DNA from: Castanea sativa
Taxonomy: Eukaryota; Streptophyta; Magnoliopsida; Fagales; Fagaceae
NCBI RefSeq assembly: GCF_040712315.1
Contig: NC_134020.1
Span: forward strand, 8,846,936-8,910,935
Reading direction: 5' to 3'
DNA length: 64,000 nt
Part shown: positions 11,126-22,317 of the stretch, piece by piece
Layout of the letters: each line of letters begins with the position of its first letter
Numbering within the stretch: position 1 is the stretch's first letter
The notes under the pieces: model-generated
Told to the model about the DNA's origin: nothing
Seen by the model: the letters and a program-made list of their open reading frames with translations, nothing else
Database searches by the model: none
Made by a program: the position numbers and the translations under genes

Positions 11126-12567
11126 TGTTAGGATTTGTGCCCTTAAATCCTATTGTATGATGCTATGTATGATATTATGTATGACATTATGTACGACATG
11201 ATGTATGACTTAATATTGTGTTTGATAAATTTATTTTATTATTATCTAAAATAATGGTAACATGAATATGAGACATTATCATATAGTCCATGAGATGCAT
11301 TGTATGTGATTTATGTGAAAAGTCACAGAAGATGTAAATTACAAGTTCATTGTAAACTTAGAATTTATAGTTCGTAGTTGGTGATGAAATTGGGCATTTC
11401 ATCTGCGAAGACTATAACGTGTCAACTAAGATGATTTGTCTTGATCATGGAAGTGGAGACTTCTAGTTGATATGTTGATATGTTTTAAGAGTTAAAACAT
11501 ATTGAACAGGACTGCTATTTATGAGATTTATTGTTCTCCTAATGACTCGTCAAATGAATAATAAATCTCACGACTTCTATTTGCATGAACTCTTAATCCC
11601 GAGAGAATAATGGACACGATCATGAAGTGTAGGTTGCTTTGATATATCGGGGAGTGAGATCTGAAATGACGGTGAAATCTCGGTATGTTGGGCGGTCACA
11701 TTTAGTGTTGATGGAACATATATTCTCGAGATGGAATTCGTAGTCTCTTGATGGAGATATAAAATATTCCCTTGAGATAAGTTTAATGGGTTCGGTTATT
11801 CGGAGAGTTAGGCCTAACCACTTTAGTAAAAAGTTATTCAAGTCATATATTTATGAAATCCAATTTCATAAATATATAATGAATAACTTTAAAGAATTAA
11901 ACCGGGTACTCAAGGATAAGATGTAGTAATTTACAAAGTGGCAGTCTACATTTATGACTTTGTGTTACTACGAATATTTTATGAAGGGGTTCCGTGTATA
12001 ATAAAGTCTTGGGATATAATTTATTAATAAGGCCTAGAGTGCAATTATATTTATATAGTGGTATTAAATATAATTAATGGTAACTTTGGACTTGTCAAGA
12101 GTTGACGGAAAAGCCCAAGGCCCATTGGAGCTAGTGTCTTATTGGTCCCTTTTGGTCCCACTCCAAGCCAGACACTAAAGCCCAATTGGAAAGGCCCAAT
12201 AGGCCAACCCAATTAGATAATCAGTTAGTTATAAAGGGAGAAACATACAGAATTTTTATTAGATGAGATTAGAAAAGAAAAAGAAACGGTGTGTGAGAGA
12301 GCGTGAGACACACTTTCATTCTCCCTTTGAAAAACTGATTGAGAGACCACACATCTTGGGCATAAAGTGGAATTGGAGTGAAGATTAAAAGTGTTCCCAA
12401 GTGCTTCTAATCTTTGTTTTGAATTTCTCCACACCAAGGTACGCTATCTTGTTCTTAAATTCTGAAATTTATGTAGTGCACGTTATCAATCATGAATGAA
12501 ATAGAACCTTGTTCGTTGCTTCCGCTGTGGGTTTTGCATGAGATGCAAAACCAGAATTTTTCCTTCA
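11126..12567 (+). repeat. 3' LTR of copia B (1442 bp)
   Basis: It begins TGTTAGGATTTGTGCCC right after the tract GGGCAAGTGGGAGAT and ends CCTTCA, the same terminus as the solo LTR at 41701-43087. It has an unusual density of CpG for this family in its first ~700 bases. TATAAAGG lies at 12230-12237. Confidence 0.85.
12230..12237 (+). promoter_or_regulatory. TATA box in copia B LTR
   Basis: TATAAAGG lies between the U3 segment and the CATACAGAATTTT block. It is at the same relative place as 29073-29080 in copia D. Confidence 0.55.
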
Positions 12568-13001
12568 AAGAGTTCATGTAAATAGAAGTCGTGAGATTTA
12601 TTATTCAATTGATAGTCGTTAGGAGAATAATAAATCTCACAGCGATCCTATTCAATATGTCTTAACTCTTAAAACATATCAACATATCAACTAGAAATCT
12701 CCATTTCCATGATCAAGACAAATCATCTTAGTTGATATGTTATAGTCTTCGCAGATGAAATACCCAATTTCATCACCGACTACAATCTAAAATTCTGAGT
12801 TTACAAAGAACTTGTGATTTATATCTTCTGTGACTAAATCACATACTATGCATCTCATGGACTATATGATAATTTCTCAATATTCATGTTGCCATTATTT
12901 TTAGATAATAATAAAACAACTTTATTAAACACAACATTAAGTCATACATAATGTCATACATAGCATCATACAAATAGGATTTAAGAGCCAAAATCCTAAC
13001 A
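12568..13001 (-). repeat. 3' LTR of copia C, inner part
   Basis: This is the minus-strand LTR start TGTTAGGATTTTGGC at 13001. It is preceded in the element by the tract 13002-13022 (minus AGGGCAAGTGGGAGAT). The plus-strand left edge abuts copia B's LTR end. Confidence 0.85.
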
Positions 13002-13021
13002 ATCTCCCACTTGCCCTAAAG

Positions 13022-13711
13022 ACTATTGTGCACTAATCTAACTCCTATCTCCTCTAAATGTGCCTCGAAAGTCCTTTAGGGCAAGGCTTTGGTAAAAGGA
13101 TCCACTAGATTCTTTGCAGCATAAATCTTTGCTACAACCACATCTCCTCGAGTAATAATGTCTCAAATGATGTGGTACTTCTTTTCAATGTGCTTTCCTT
13201 TCTTGTGATTTTTTGGATCTTTGGATTGTGCAACCGCTCTACTATTGTTGAAGAACAATGTAATAGGAACTTGCTTAATTCTCACAACACCAAAATCATA
13301 AAGAAATTTCTTCAGCCAAACAGCCTCCTTTGCTGCTTCACAAGCAGCAACATATTCAGCTTCCATGGTGGAGTCAGCAATACAAGATTGCTTAACACTG
13401 CTCCAACTTATGGCTCCACCTCCCAAGGTGAATACACAACCCAACGTGGATTTTCTTAAATCTAGATCCGATTGAAAATTTGAATTTGTATAGCCAATGG
13501 GAATGAAATCCTCACACCGGTAAACAAGCATATGATCCCTCGTTCTCCTTAGATACTTGAGAATATGTTGTACAGCTTGCCAATGTTTAGGTCCTGGATT
13601 TGATTGATATCGGCTAATCATGCCAACTGAATAACAAATATCCGGTCTAGTACAAAGCATGGCATACATGAGACTTCCCACAGCAGAAGCATAGGAAACT
13701 TGTCTCATCAT
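13022..13711 (-). pseudogene. Copia C RNase H
   Basis: On the minus strand from 13711 the frame runs through GSLMYAMLCTRPDICYSVG, GYTNSNFQSDL, the MEAEYVAACEAAKEA block and the VAQSKDPKNHKKGKHIEKKYHII block. A TGA at about 13160 replaces the Arg codon of HIIRDIV (CGA to TGA, a CpG change). Homology continues beyond it to 13022. The catalytic block CDNSGAV reads FFNNSRAV, so at least one catalytic Asp is lost. Asp is also replaced by Asn in GYTDSDF. Confidence 0.8.
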
Positions 13712-13780
13712 ATTTTCTTCCTTTTGAGTCTTAGGCCTTTGGTCATCAGATAGAGGAACTCCATGTCTAAAAGGAAGTAA

Positions 13781-14260
13781 TCATTTCTTGGAGTTTTGCA
13801 TGCTAAATCGTTCTAAAACCTTTTCTATATATGCAGCTTGTGACAAGCCTAAAATCTTATTCTTTTGATCTCGCCAAAGCTTGATCCCTAGAATATAGTT
13901 AGCTTCACCCAAGTCCTTCATATCAAATTGGCTTGACAACCAAACTTTTACCGATGGCATTACTCCTACATCATTTCCAATGAGTAGAATGTCATCAACA
14001 TAAAGCACTAGGAACATTACTACTTTGTCTTGATGTCTTTTGTACACACATGGTTCATCAAGATTTTTTTCAAAACCAAATGACATGATTGCTTGATCAA
14101 ATCTGATGTTCCATGATCTAGATGCTTGCTTAAGTCCATAAATGGACTTTTTCAACTTGCATACCATATGCTGTTGGTTCTTTGCTATGAAACCTTCCGG
14201 TTGCACCATGTAGATTTCTTCTTCAAGATTGCCATTAAGAAATGCAATCTTGACATCCAT
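13781..14260 (-). pseudogene. Copia C reverse transcriptase
   Basis: This 159-residue frame begins at MDVKIAFLNGN and contains SIYGLKQASRSWN and the catalytic YVDDILLIGND. It ends at a TGA where copies B and D have Gly (LLPFRHG follows in the same frame). Upstream the frame is separated from the RT N-terminus by a TAA at about 14279 (Tyr codon changed). Confidence 0.8.
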
Positions 14261-14278
14261 TTTCCAAATCTCATAATC

Positions 14279-15232
14279 TTAATGAGCAGCAATAGATAAA
14301 AAAATTCTGATAGATTTAAGCATTGCTACTGGTGAAAAGCTTTCTTCATAATCAATACCTTCTTTTTGTGTATACCCTTTCACCACTAGACTTACTTTAA
14401 AGGTTTCAACCTTTCCATCTATCCCTCTCTTTCTCTTGTAAACCCATTTGCAACCAACAGGTTTAATGCCGTTAGGCACCTTTACAAGATCCCAAACTTG
14501 ATTGGAATACATGGAATCTAATTCAGATTTCATAGCTTGGACCCAATAATGTGCATCTATATCATTTATTGCCTCTTCATAAGTGTAGGGATCTGATTTA
14601 GTCTCTTCTGAGATAGCTTCATAAGTTTCTCCTAAACCTATAAATCTCACAAGAGGCCGAACAATTCTCCCACTACAACGAGGCACCTGTGTACTAGACA
14701 TCTCCTGAGTAGTATCTTGTGGTGTATCCAATACAACCACATCATCCCTAGTTTTATCCAATGGTTCTTGATTTACAGATTCATTCATTTCAGCCAATAC
14801 AACTCTACTTCTAGGAGTAAAATTATTCATATAGTCATTTTCCAAAAATTTAGCATTTGTACTAACAAAAAATTTGTTATCATTTCGACCATAGAATAAA
14901 TAGCCCCTAAGTTCTTTTGGATAACCCACAAGCAAACATACTTCTGATTTTGGTTCCAACTTATCAGGCTTCCCCTTTAACACATATGTTGGGCAACCCC
15001 AAATGTGGAGATATCTCATACTAGGCTTACGCCCACTCCACAATTCCATAGGTGTTTTGGGAATAGATTTTGATGGAACTAAATTCAAAAGATGTATTGT
15101 TGTATCGAAGGCATACCCCCAAAAAGAAATTGGTAGAGTTGAGTAACTCATTATGGACCTAAACATTTCCAAAAGAGTCCTATTCCTTCTCTCCACTACA
15201 CCATTTTGTTGAGGAGTTCCGGATGATGTCAA
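14279..15232 (-). pseudogene. Copia C integrase C-terminal half and RT N-terminus
   Basis: This is the longest surviving frame of the element (317 residues). It begins with the third catalytic block of the integrase ([14 protein letters not shown], containing the catalytic Glu). It then runs through the conserved [19 protein letters not shown] and GYPKELRG blocks, an acidic linker, and the RT N-terminus ([15 protein letters not shown]). Its start is simply the Met of a stop-free interval, so the true polyprotein start lies upstream in gag. Confidence 0.8.
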
Positions 15233-15250
15233 TTGGGATACAATCCCATT

Positions 15251-16136
15251 CTAAATTAGGTAATCCTTGAAATCCCCAAGAAGGTATTCGCCACCTCGAT
15301 CAGATCGAATGACCTTTATGTGTTTACCCAATTGATTCTCTACTTCAGCCCTAAACTCTTTGAACTTTTCAAAAGCTTCGGACTTCTGTCTCATTAGGTA
15401 CGCATAACCATATCTTGAATAATCATCCGTAAAAGTGATGAAATACTCATAACCTCCTTTTGCTTGGGTTGACATAAGACCACATACATCTGTATGAACT
15501 AATTCAAGCAACTCTTGGGCTCTTCTATCTTTTGCATTATAAGGTCATTTGGTCATTTTACCTTCCAAACAAGATTCGCAAACAAGAAATTCATCAAAGT
15601 CCATGGGCTGTAAAAGTACATCTTTGATTAGTATTTGAATCCTATTTGAATGAATATGACATAATCGCAAGTGCCAAAGATATGCATCACTAGAAGGAAA
15701 CTTTCTCTTTAATGATTTTACATGAGAGTTATTATCTAATTCAAAATTATGTAATTCATGCTTGTCGGGAATTAAAATATAAAGACCATCCACAATATTG
15801 CCAGAACAGATAAACATTTTATCCTTCTTTATTACAACATTGTCCTTTAGGATAACACAATATCTATGTTTACCTAAATAAGTTGCAGAAATTAAATTTC
15901 TACGAACATTAGGTACAAATAGACAATCGTCCAATATTAAAACCCTAGACTCACAGCATAAATTGACAACACCAACAACTACAACCGAAACCTTGCTCCC
16001 ATCAGCCAAAGTAAGAAACAATTCCCCTTCATTCAGCTTTCTGGTCTCCTGAAACCCCTACAAAGAATTGCAGATATGATTAATACAACCTGAATCCACA
16101 CACCAAGAATCTGTGGGATTCTGTACCAAACAAATT
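15251..16136 (-). pseudogene. Copia C protease end, zinc-binding pre-integrase and integrase core
   Basis: The minus-strand order is as follows. A protease block is seen around 16085-16120 (TDSWCVDSGC, with the catalytic Asp-Ser-Gly, in a broken frame). Next is the 158-residue frame 15545-16021, with FVPNVRRNLISATYLG and the HHCC zinc-binding part (WHLRLCH...CESCLEGKMTK). Last is the integrase core frame 15251-15511, with HTDVCGLMS (first Asp) and IRSDRGGEY (second Asp). The catalytic Glu is in the next frame downstream. Stops separate the three frames. Confidence 0.8.
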
Positions 16137-17003
16137 TCAAGAAAGAAAGGAACTTTTCATACCCTTATTCTTGGCAACTTTGAACTTTGGACAATTTTTC
16201 TTCCAATGTCCTTTCTCACCATAATGGAAACACTTTCCTTTAGTTTTCTTTCCTTTGTCGGCAACCCTTAAGGCAATTTGCTTACCCTCTTGCTTAGTGA
16301 AGTCCTTCTTCTTCTTCTTCTTACCCTTGCCTTTCGACTTAGGTTGAGAAGTAGAAGCTTCACCCACATTGGCTTCAACATTAGAAGTACCAAGGATGCC
16401 TTCTGCCGCCACTAACTCATTCATTAATTCAGACAAAAAATAATTCTTTTTGTTCATGTTATAATTAAGTCTGAATTCCTTGAATGATTCCGGTAGTGAC
16501 TGGAGTATCATATCCACTTAGGATTCTTCATCAATGTCGGCACCTAAAACTTCCAATGTATTCAGATTAAAGATCATTGTAAGACAATGCTCTCTCACTG
16601 AACTACCTTCAGCCATTTTGGTATTATAAATTTTCCTCATGGTTTCTTGCCTTGCTGAACAGCCTTGTTCACCAAACATTTCCTTCAAACTTAGCATAAT
16701 GTCTAAAGCTAGTTCTACATCCTGCATTTGATGCTGTAGAACATTTCAGATGGATGCTAGGATACAGCACTTGTCCATTTCATTAGATTTTTGCCAATGA
16801 TTATGTCGTTGTTTTTCCTCAGAAGGAGCATCTAATGAAGGAAAGCTAGGACATGGTTGAGTAAGCACATATTTGTGCTCTTCACCAGTCAAAACAATGT
16901 CCAAATTTCTTTTCCAGTCAACATAGTTGAATCCAGTCAGTTTGTTTTGATTAAGAATAGCAATAAGGGGGCTAAATGATGCTATGATTAAATCTAAAAA
17001 CAA
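16137..17003 (-). pseudogene. Copia C gag
   Basis: Three consecutive frames (16746-17003, 16518-16727, 16137-16517) cover a gag of about 290 residues. The N-terminal block is FSPLIAILNQNKLTG...YVDWKRNLDIVLT, the middle is MFGEQG.SARQETMR, then SLPESFKEFRLNYNMNKK, a lysine-rich linker (KGKGKKKKKKD) and a CCHC knuckle. The start codon is lost: where copia F has ATG before ASFSP, C has ATA. The knuckle reads CFHYGEKGHWKKNC, so the second zinc-binding Cys is Tyr. Confidence 0.8.
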
Positions 17004-18133
17004 TAACCATGAATATAATAAGGAAACTGGACATTATCAATTTAGCATATAAGCATATAATATGGAACCTTAATAAAACCATAATATAATATATGCAACG
17101 ACAACCCAATCCCATGTTTAAAATTCCTTGGAAGCAAGTAAATTATAAACACTATGATTGATTGAGAACTACTCTCATTATTAGTACTATCATGATAACT
17201 CTTATCGAACACTAATAATATGTCGTTTTTCCTTTAGCCTCTTAGTAATAATGACATAGCTCCAAAGGGAGGTTAACATTAAACTTAGTCTAGTGTACAC
17301 CATTGACTAAATTCTATGTGAGTCATTAAGTAACTCCACGGTAGCCTGGTCTTTCTTAATGTAAAAACACATATTATCCACCATTAAGAAGTTTAACCTA
17401 TAGTACCATGAATTAAACACCCTCTGAAGGGAGTAAGGTATATACACCAAGGCGAGATGCTTAATCACACTACAATAAACTGACAATGGAGGCCGTGAGA
17501 TCCAACCATTGTATCGCTCTCCCACTAGATGTTTTAAATCAAAGGTTTTTAAATATAAAACATGTGTAAACAAATTACACATAGCCTTGCTCTTTATACA
17601 GGTAAAAAAAACTTAGAGAAAATTCTGGATCCTCAGTCCTCGATCGATCGAGAATGTACCTCAATCGATCGAGAAACGTTCTGGCTGCTCGATCAATCTC
17701 CAACAGATTCTCGATCGATCGAGAAAAATCCTGTGAAGCTCAATCAATGCTCGACAGATCCTCGATCAATCTAGAAAAATTCTACCAGCTCGATTGATGC
17801 TCGACAGATGCTCGATCGATCGAGCGTCGCGAATTTTGAATTTTCTAGAATTTTTCTAAGACAGTTTTTTAACATTTTCATGAACAAAAAAACCATCATA
17901 TGAACATAATGGACAAAAAATTGATATCAAAACTGAATTTCATTGATGCTATAGCCTTAAAGTTCAGTTTAACATACTTAAAACTTAAAATTAAACAACA
18001 TCATAACATCAATATCAATTTTTATCAAACAATAATTTCAACAACCATGCAGAAAACTAATTTCTAGCAACATGAAACTATTGTCACCAATTATAAAACT
18101 CAAAACATGTTAAACAGATACGAAATGAAGACT
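17004..18133 (-). other. Leader of copia C
   Basis: This 1.1-kb AT-rich untranslated leader lies between the primer site and gag. It includes a conserved block ending ACAATGGAGGCCGTGAGATCC (near 17480) that is also present in A and F, and the ATCGATCGA array at 17634-17830. No reading frame has protein similarity. Confidence 0.65.
17634..17830. repeat. ATCGATCGA palindrome array, copia C leader
   Basis: Five degenerate ~45-base units carry ATCGATCGAGAA and GCTCGACAGATCC. It is homologous in place and motif to 5621-5790. Confidence 0.8.
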
Positions 18134-18145
18134 GCTCTGATACCA
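18134..18145 (-). promoter_or_regulatory. Primer binding site, copia C
   Basis: The minus strand reads TGGTATCAGAGC, matching the 3' end of initiator-Met tRNA, one base from the 5' LTR at 18147. Confidence 0.85.
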
Positions 18146-20567
18146 TTGTTGGAAAAATACATGTTTGTATCGCATACAAAACTTACGCAGCGGAAAAATA
18201 AGGGATCTACTTCATTCATAAAGTTAACATGTACTATGTAAGTTTCAGAATTTGAGAACAAGAGAGTGTACTTTGGAGCGGTGAATTTCAAAACCGACGA
18301 TCAGAAGCACTTGGGAATACTTTCAATCTTCACTCCAATTCCACTAACGCCCAAGATGTGTGGTCTCTCAATCAGTTTTCAAAGGAAGAATGTCAAAATG
18401 TCTAACACTTCTTACACCACTTCACAATAGTATTCTTATAATTTCCTATAGAAAATTTTGTATGTTTCTCCCTTTGTATCTAACTGATTATCTAATTGGG
18501 CTGAACTTTTGGGCCTTTCCAATTGGGCTTAAGTGTGTGGCTTGTAGTGGGATCAAAAGGGACCAATAAGATACTAACTCCAATGGGCCTGGGGCTTTTT
18601 TGTCAACTCTTAACAAGTCCAAAGTTACCATTAATTATATTTAATACCACTATACAAATATAATCGCACTCTAGGCCTTATTTATAAATTATATCCCAAG
18701 ACTTTATTGTACATGCAACCCCTTCATAAAATATTCGTAGTAATACAAAGTCATGAATGTAGACTGCCACTTTCTAGATTACTACATCTTAATTCCTTGA
18801 GTACCCAGTTTAATCCTTTAAAAAAGTTATTCATCATATATTTATGAAATCCAATTCCATAAATATATACTTTAGTAACTCCTTACTAAAGTGGTTAGGC
18901 CTAACTCTCTAAATAATCAAACCCATTAAACTTATCTCAAAGCAACCTACACTTCATGATCAGGTCCATTATTCTCTCAAGATTAAGAGTTCATGTAAAT
19001 AGAAGTCGTGAGATTTATTATTCAATTGAAAATTGTTAGGAGAATAATAAATCTCACAGCGGTCCTGTTCAATATGTCTTAACTCTTAAAACATATCAAC
19101 ATATCATCTAGAAATCTCCATTTCCATGATCAAGACAAATCATCTTAGTTGATATGTTGTAGTCTTCGTAGATGAAATACCCAATTCTATTACCAACTAC
19201 GAACTAAAATTCTAAGTTTACAAAGAACTTGTGATTTATATCTTCTGTGACTAAATCACATACTATGCATCTCACGGACTATATGATAATGTCTCAATAT
19301 TCATGTTGCCATTATTTTTAGATAATAATAAAACAATTTTATTAAACACAACATTAAGTCATACATAATGTCACGACCCAAACCTGTACTTCAGAATTTA
19401 GAGCATGACCGGCATGTTAATATCAAGTTTACCTTAATACTAACACGAACCAACCTAAACAGAAGGTGCTTATCAAGAATTGTTTCCTGTATACCTGCTT
19501 ATTTTCTTTCATAAAAGCCGTAATATACAAAAATGTGAAAACCTTGAAAATTCATTTCATTTGAACTTTGCAAGATTGCCACTTGGCTGAAACTTCAAGT
19601 ATTCGTGCAAATATTACATAGCTAAACATTTAGCAAAAACTCTTATTTATAAACCCAACCCCAAAGACATACCACTGGGGTTCAAACCAAACTAAAGTTC
19701 AGAATTACATCTGTGCTCAAGGATCAAGTACATCTTGATTCCTTTTATACAACAAAAGAGCTAAACTACTATACCAAAAAAAAAAAAACTATACAATCTA
19801 AACAAAAGAGAATCACAGAATCTTGCCACCTCTAATACTCTTGCTACTTCTAGGAAGAACTTGTGCACTGAAATATAATAGGGTGAGCTGCGAAGCCCAG
19901 TAAGGTTTTTAAGCTCCATGGGCCTTTGATAAGAATGCATGTAAATCAAATACTTTATGGACATGCCAGCTTTGATAAAATAGCCTTCATTACTATTCAT
20001 ATTGTTCTTAAATTAACTTATGAACTTTCAAATGAAAATACTTCATTTTCCTTTCATATAATAATAAAAGAACATGATAAGGAACTTAAACATAACTCAA
20101 CATACTTTTCTTATCATCATACTTTTCTTATAACTTCCAAATAGCTTAATAGCTCTTTTATAATACATATTAGTTAGTTCAATTGTAAGTCTGTCACAAC
20201 TTTGGGAGGCTTCCAGCACTTAGTGCTGTGCATCCGCATTCCCCACAATGCTAGGTAATTCCGGAATCATATCATAATACATACTTTCAACCATGGGGGT
20301 AGGTTGACATCCTCCACAAGTTGGCGGTTACCAACAAGGGCGGGTACAAGCGAGAGCCCCACTTTTAATGGCCAAACAGAATCTCCATGGAAATACCAGT
20401 ACTATAACCCCTACTGGCTGAGTTCAGATCATGACAATGGAATAACTAAAAACTATACTTTCCAGATACTATACTTTTACATAACTATTTAATAACAGTA
20501 GCATATCCAATTCTTTCTTTAAACATTATGTTCGTGATATGAGTCATAGCATCAATATGCTAAAATT

Positions 20568-20570
<3 letters not shown>

Positions 20571-20598
<28 letters not shown>
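20571..20598. repeat. (AT)14 microsatellite
   Basis: An uninterrupted AT dinucleotide run inside the nested 2.9-kb element. Confidence 0.95.
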
Positions 20599-20605
<7 letters not shown>

Positions 20606-22050
20606 AATAAGTCACGAACATAAATCTTTACTTGAATCATGCTTATATGTAATATCTCTAATTAAAAGGTTTTAATGCATTATAGTTTTCTAAATAGTCC
20701 TTATACTTATCAAACGCACATGTCACAAATCCCTTACCTGAAAACAGAAGACGTGAAAGATTTGTACCAGAGGAGCTCAAGTGTCCGTGTTCTCGTTCTT
20801 GTCACCTAAATGATAGACCAAAACTTATTACTAACAACTCTTCCTAAAATATAAACTTATACCTCAAACACAACCTAACTCCCAACTTAGTAAAATCTTA
20901 ATTCCCATCACATAGAGTTTCCCCAAAAATAAGGTACAATCGTCAAACTCATAACATACCAAAAAACAGAGAAAGCAAGCCATAAAAATTCATATATGAT
21001 CTAAACATACCAAAAGATAAGCACATTAAATTATAGCTCAAAAAATTTACCCTAACTTCAAAATTAAATCTACAAAGTCATAGTTATCCTACACTGTTTA
21101 CTGATCATTTCAGTAGCAAATTCGCCCTTTGTAAAATACGACTGGGCTGTCAAAAAACATCCAATTATCATGAAATTTTACAGAGCTACTCCCCTCTATG
21201 TCTAATATATACCGTATAAATTTCAAAGTCAAATCATAAAACCATAATTTATTAAAAATCGTACAAGTCGACATGCGCAAATCTGTCCTGACAGAAATTT
21301 ATGCAACTTAGAAATTAAATCATTATTTTTGTATTAATCCAAATGCAGTGAGACCAGTTCCATAACAACCATATGTGTCTTAGATTACATAAAAACTACT
21401 CCTAGCATCATAATTCACAGAAAATGATTTAATACAGAATTTGCTTGTAGTGAACATCAAATCTGTCACAGTGACAGCTTCAGTGCATATTGATACAAAA
21501 TTCATCAACTAAATGCAAATGGTCTTCAATTCATTTGGGTATTTTTATACCAATACAATAAACATTAAAATGACTTATTAAGCATCCAATAGACCATAAA
21601 ACCATCAAACTTTCAACTTACAAAAACAGAATCACAAGTTTAGCCCCTAAAATCAGATTTGAGAACAAAGAAGGGAAAACAATTAAACTATCAAAATACT
21701 CTAAAATCAAATAAGTTTTTAATTACTTACCCACAAATTTGAAGCTGAAACTTTAGTTTTAGGCTCTTAATTCCTTCTTTAGAGTGAGATTTTGTTTTGG
21801 TGAGAGAGGGAGAGAGAGAGCTCTTGCCGTGTGAAAGCAAAGAGAGAAAGAAAAGAAAGAGCAAAAGAAAGGAAGCAAGAAGCTTCTGGTACAGCAAAAG
21901 AAAAGATGAGGAATTGACTTTGAGGGGGTGTACGTGTATAGCAAAGGAGAAAAAGATCAAGACCAACTTTTTTCCACTTTTTGGCATTTGCACTTTTCAC
22001 CCCATATAAACTTATATTTCAAGAAATGCCCAATGACAATATAACTTTGC

Positions 22051-22067
22051 ATATATGTGTATGTGTG

Positions 22068-22100
<33 letters not shown>
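22051..22100. repeat. Compound TG/TA microsatellite
   Basis: A TATGTG-type run passes into GT and then TA repeats near the right end of the nested 2.9-kb element. Confidence 0.9.
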
Positions 22101-22312
22101 CCTTATCTTCATAAAATTTATTTTCTACAACATTAAAAGAGCATATGTCTTTTATAATATCACAATAGCAAAGTTTTAATGCACTTAAAATAATTAAGGT
22201 AATAACAAACATATAAACTCATAAATTTAATTATGCAATTAGGTTGGGGGTGTTACACATAATGTCATATATAGCATCATACAAATAGGATTTAAGGGCA
22301 CAAATCCTAACA

Positions 22313-22317
22313 ATAAC
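22313..22317. repeat. Target site duplication of copia C, right copy
   Basis: ATAAC follows the LTR terminus at 22312 and equals 8487-8491. Confidence 0.85.

Larger units (their letters stand above)
9020..12567 (+). mobile_element. Copia B: 5'-truncated Ty1/copia element, plus strand
   Basis: It starts in mid-integrase with no 5' LTR, primer site or gag, and continues through RT and RNase H to a purine tract and a full 3' LTR ending CCTTCA at 12567. The next five bases, AAGAG (12568-12572), match the point in the C LTR where it entered (attAAGAGttcatg in the intact LTR near 18968). So B inserted into C's 3' LTR. A later deletion then removed its 5' half, the left duplication and ~300 bases of the C LTR. 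Confidence 0.8.
19369..22257. mobile_element. 2889-bp TG...CA element nested in copia C 5' LTR
   Basis: The LTR of copia C is interrupted cleanly. The insert begins TGTCACGACCCAAACC and ends GGTTGGGGGTGTTACA, with CATAA at 19364-19368 and again at 22258-22262. TG...CA ends plus a 5-bp duplication suggest a solo LTR or a non-autonomous LTR element. The ends also form an imperfect inverted repeat (TGTCACGACCCAAACC against TGTAACACCCCCAACC), so a DNA transposon with an 8-bp duplication (CATAATGT) cannot be excluded. It has no coding capacity I can support. It holds an (AT)14 run, a TG/TA run and a GA-rich tract at 21790-21900. Confidence 0.7.
8492..22312 (-). mobile_element. Copia C: Ty1/copia element with two nested insertions
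   Basis: The outer ends are TG at 22312 (minus) and CA at 8492, flanked by identical 5-bp duplications ATAAC at 8487-8491 and 22313-22317. Inside on the minus strand are the 3' LTR (8492-9019 plus 12568-13001, split by copia B), purine tract (13002-13022), RNase H, RT, integrase, protease/gag, leader, primer site (18134-18145) and 5' LTR (18147-22312, split by the element at 19369-22257). Without the insertions it would be about 7.1 kb. The polyprotein is broken by many stops. It is TNT1-like by the pol motifs; the lineage is uncertain. Confidence 0.85.
18147..22312 (-). repeat. 5' LTR of copia C, split by a nested element
   Basis: LTR sequence runs 18147-19368 and 22263-22312 (minus start TGTTAGGATTTGTGCCC at 22312). 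Removing 19369-22257 and one copy of the CATAA duplication leaves an LTR of 1272 bp. A ~110-base piece present in sister LTRs (between the motifs ACTTATCTCAA and AGCAACCTACA, near 18950) is missing. Confidence 0.85.

Noticed and set aside
17634..17830. Regularly spaced repeat that could suggest a CRISPR array
   Set aside because: The units are degenerate palindromes with related spacers inside a plant retrotransposon leader.
21727..22009. Overlapping frames on both strands near 21.8 kb
   Set aside because: They arise from a GA-rich low-complexity tract, where all frames stay open.
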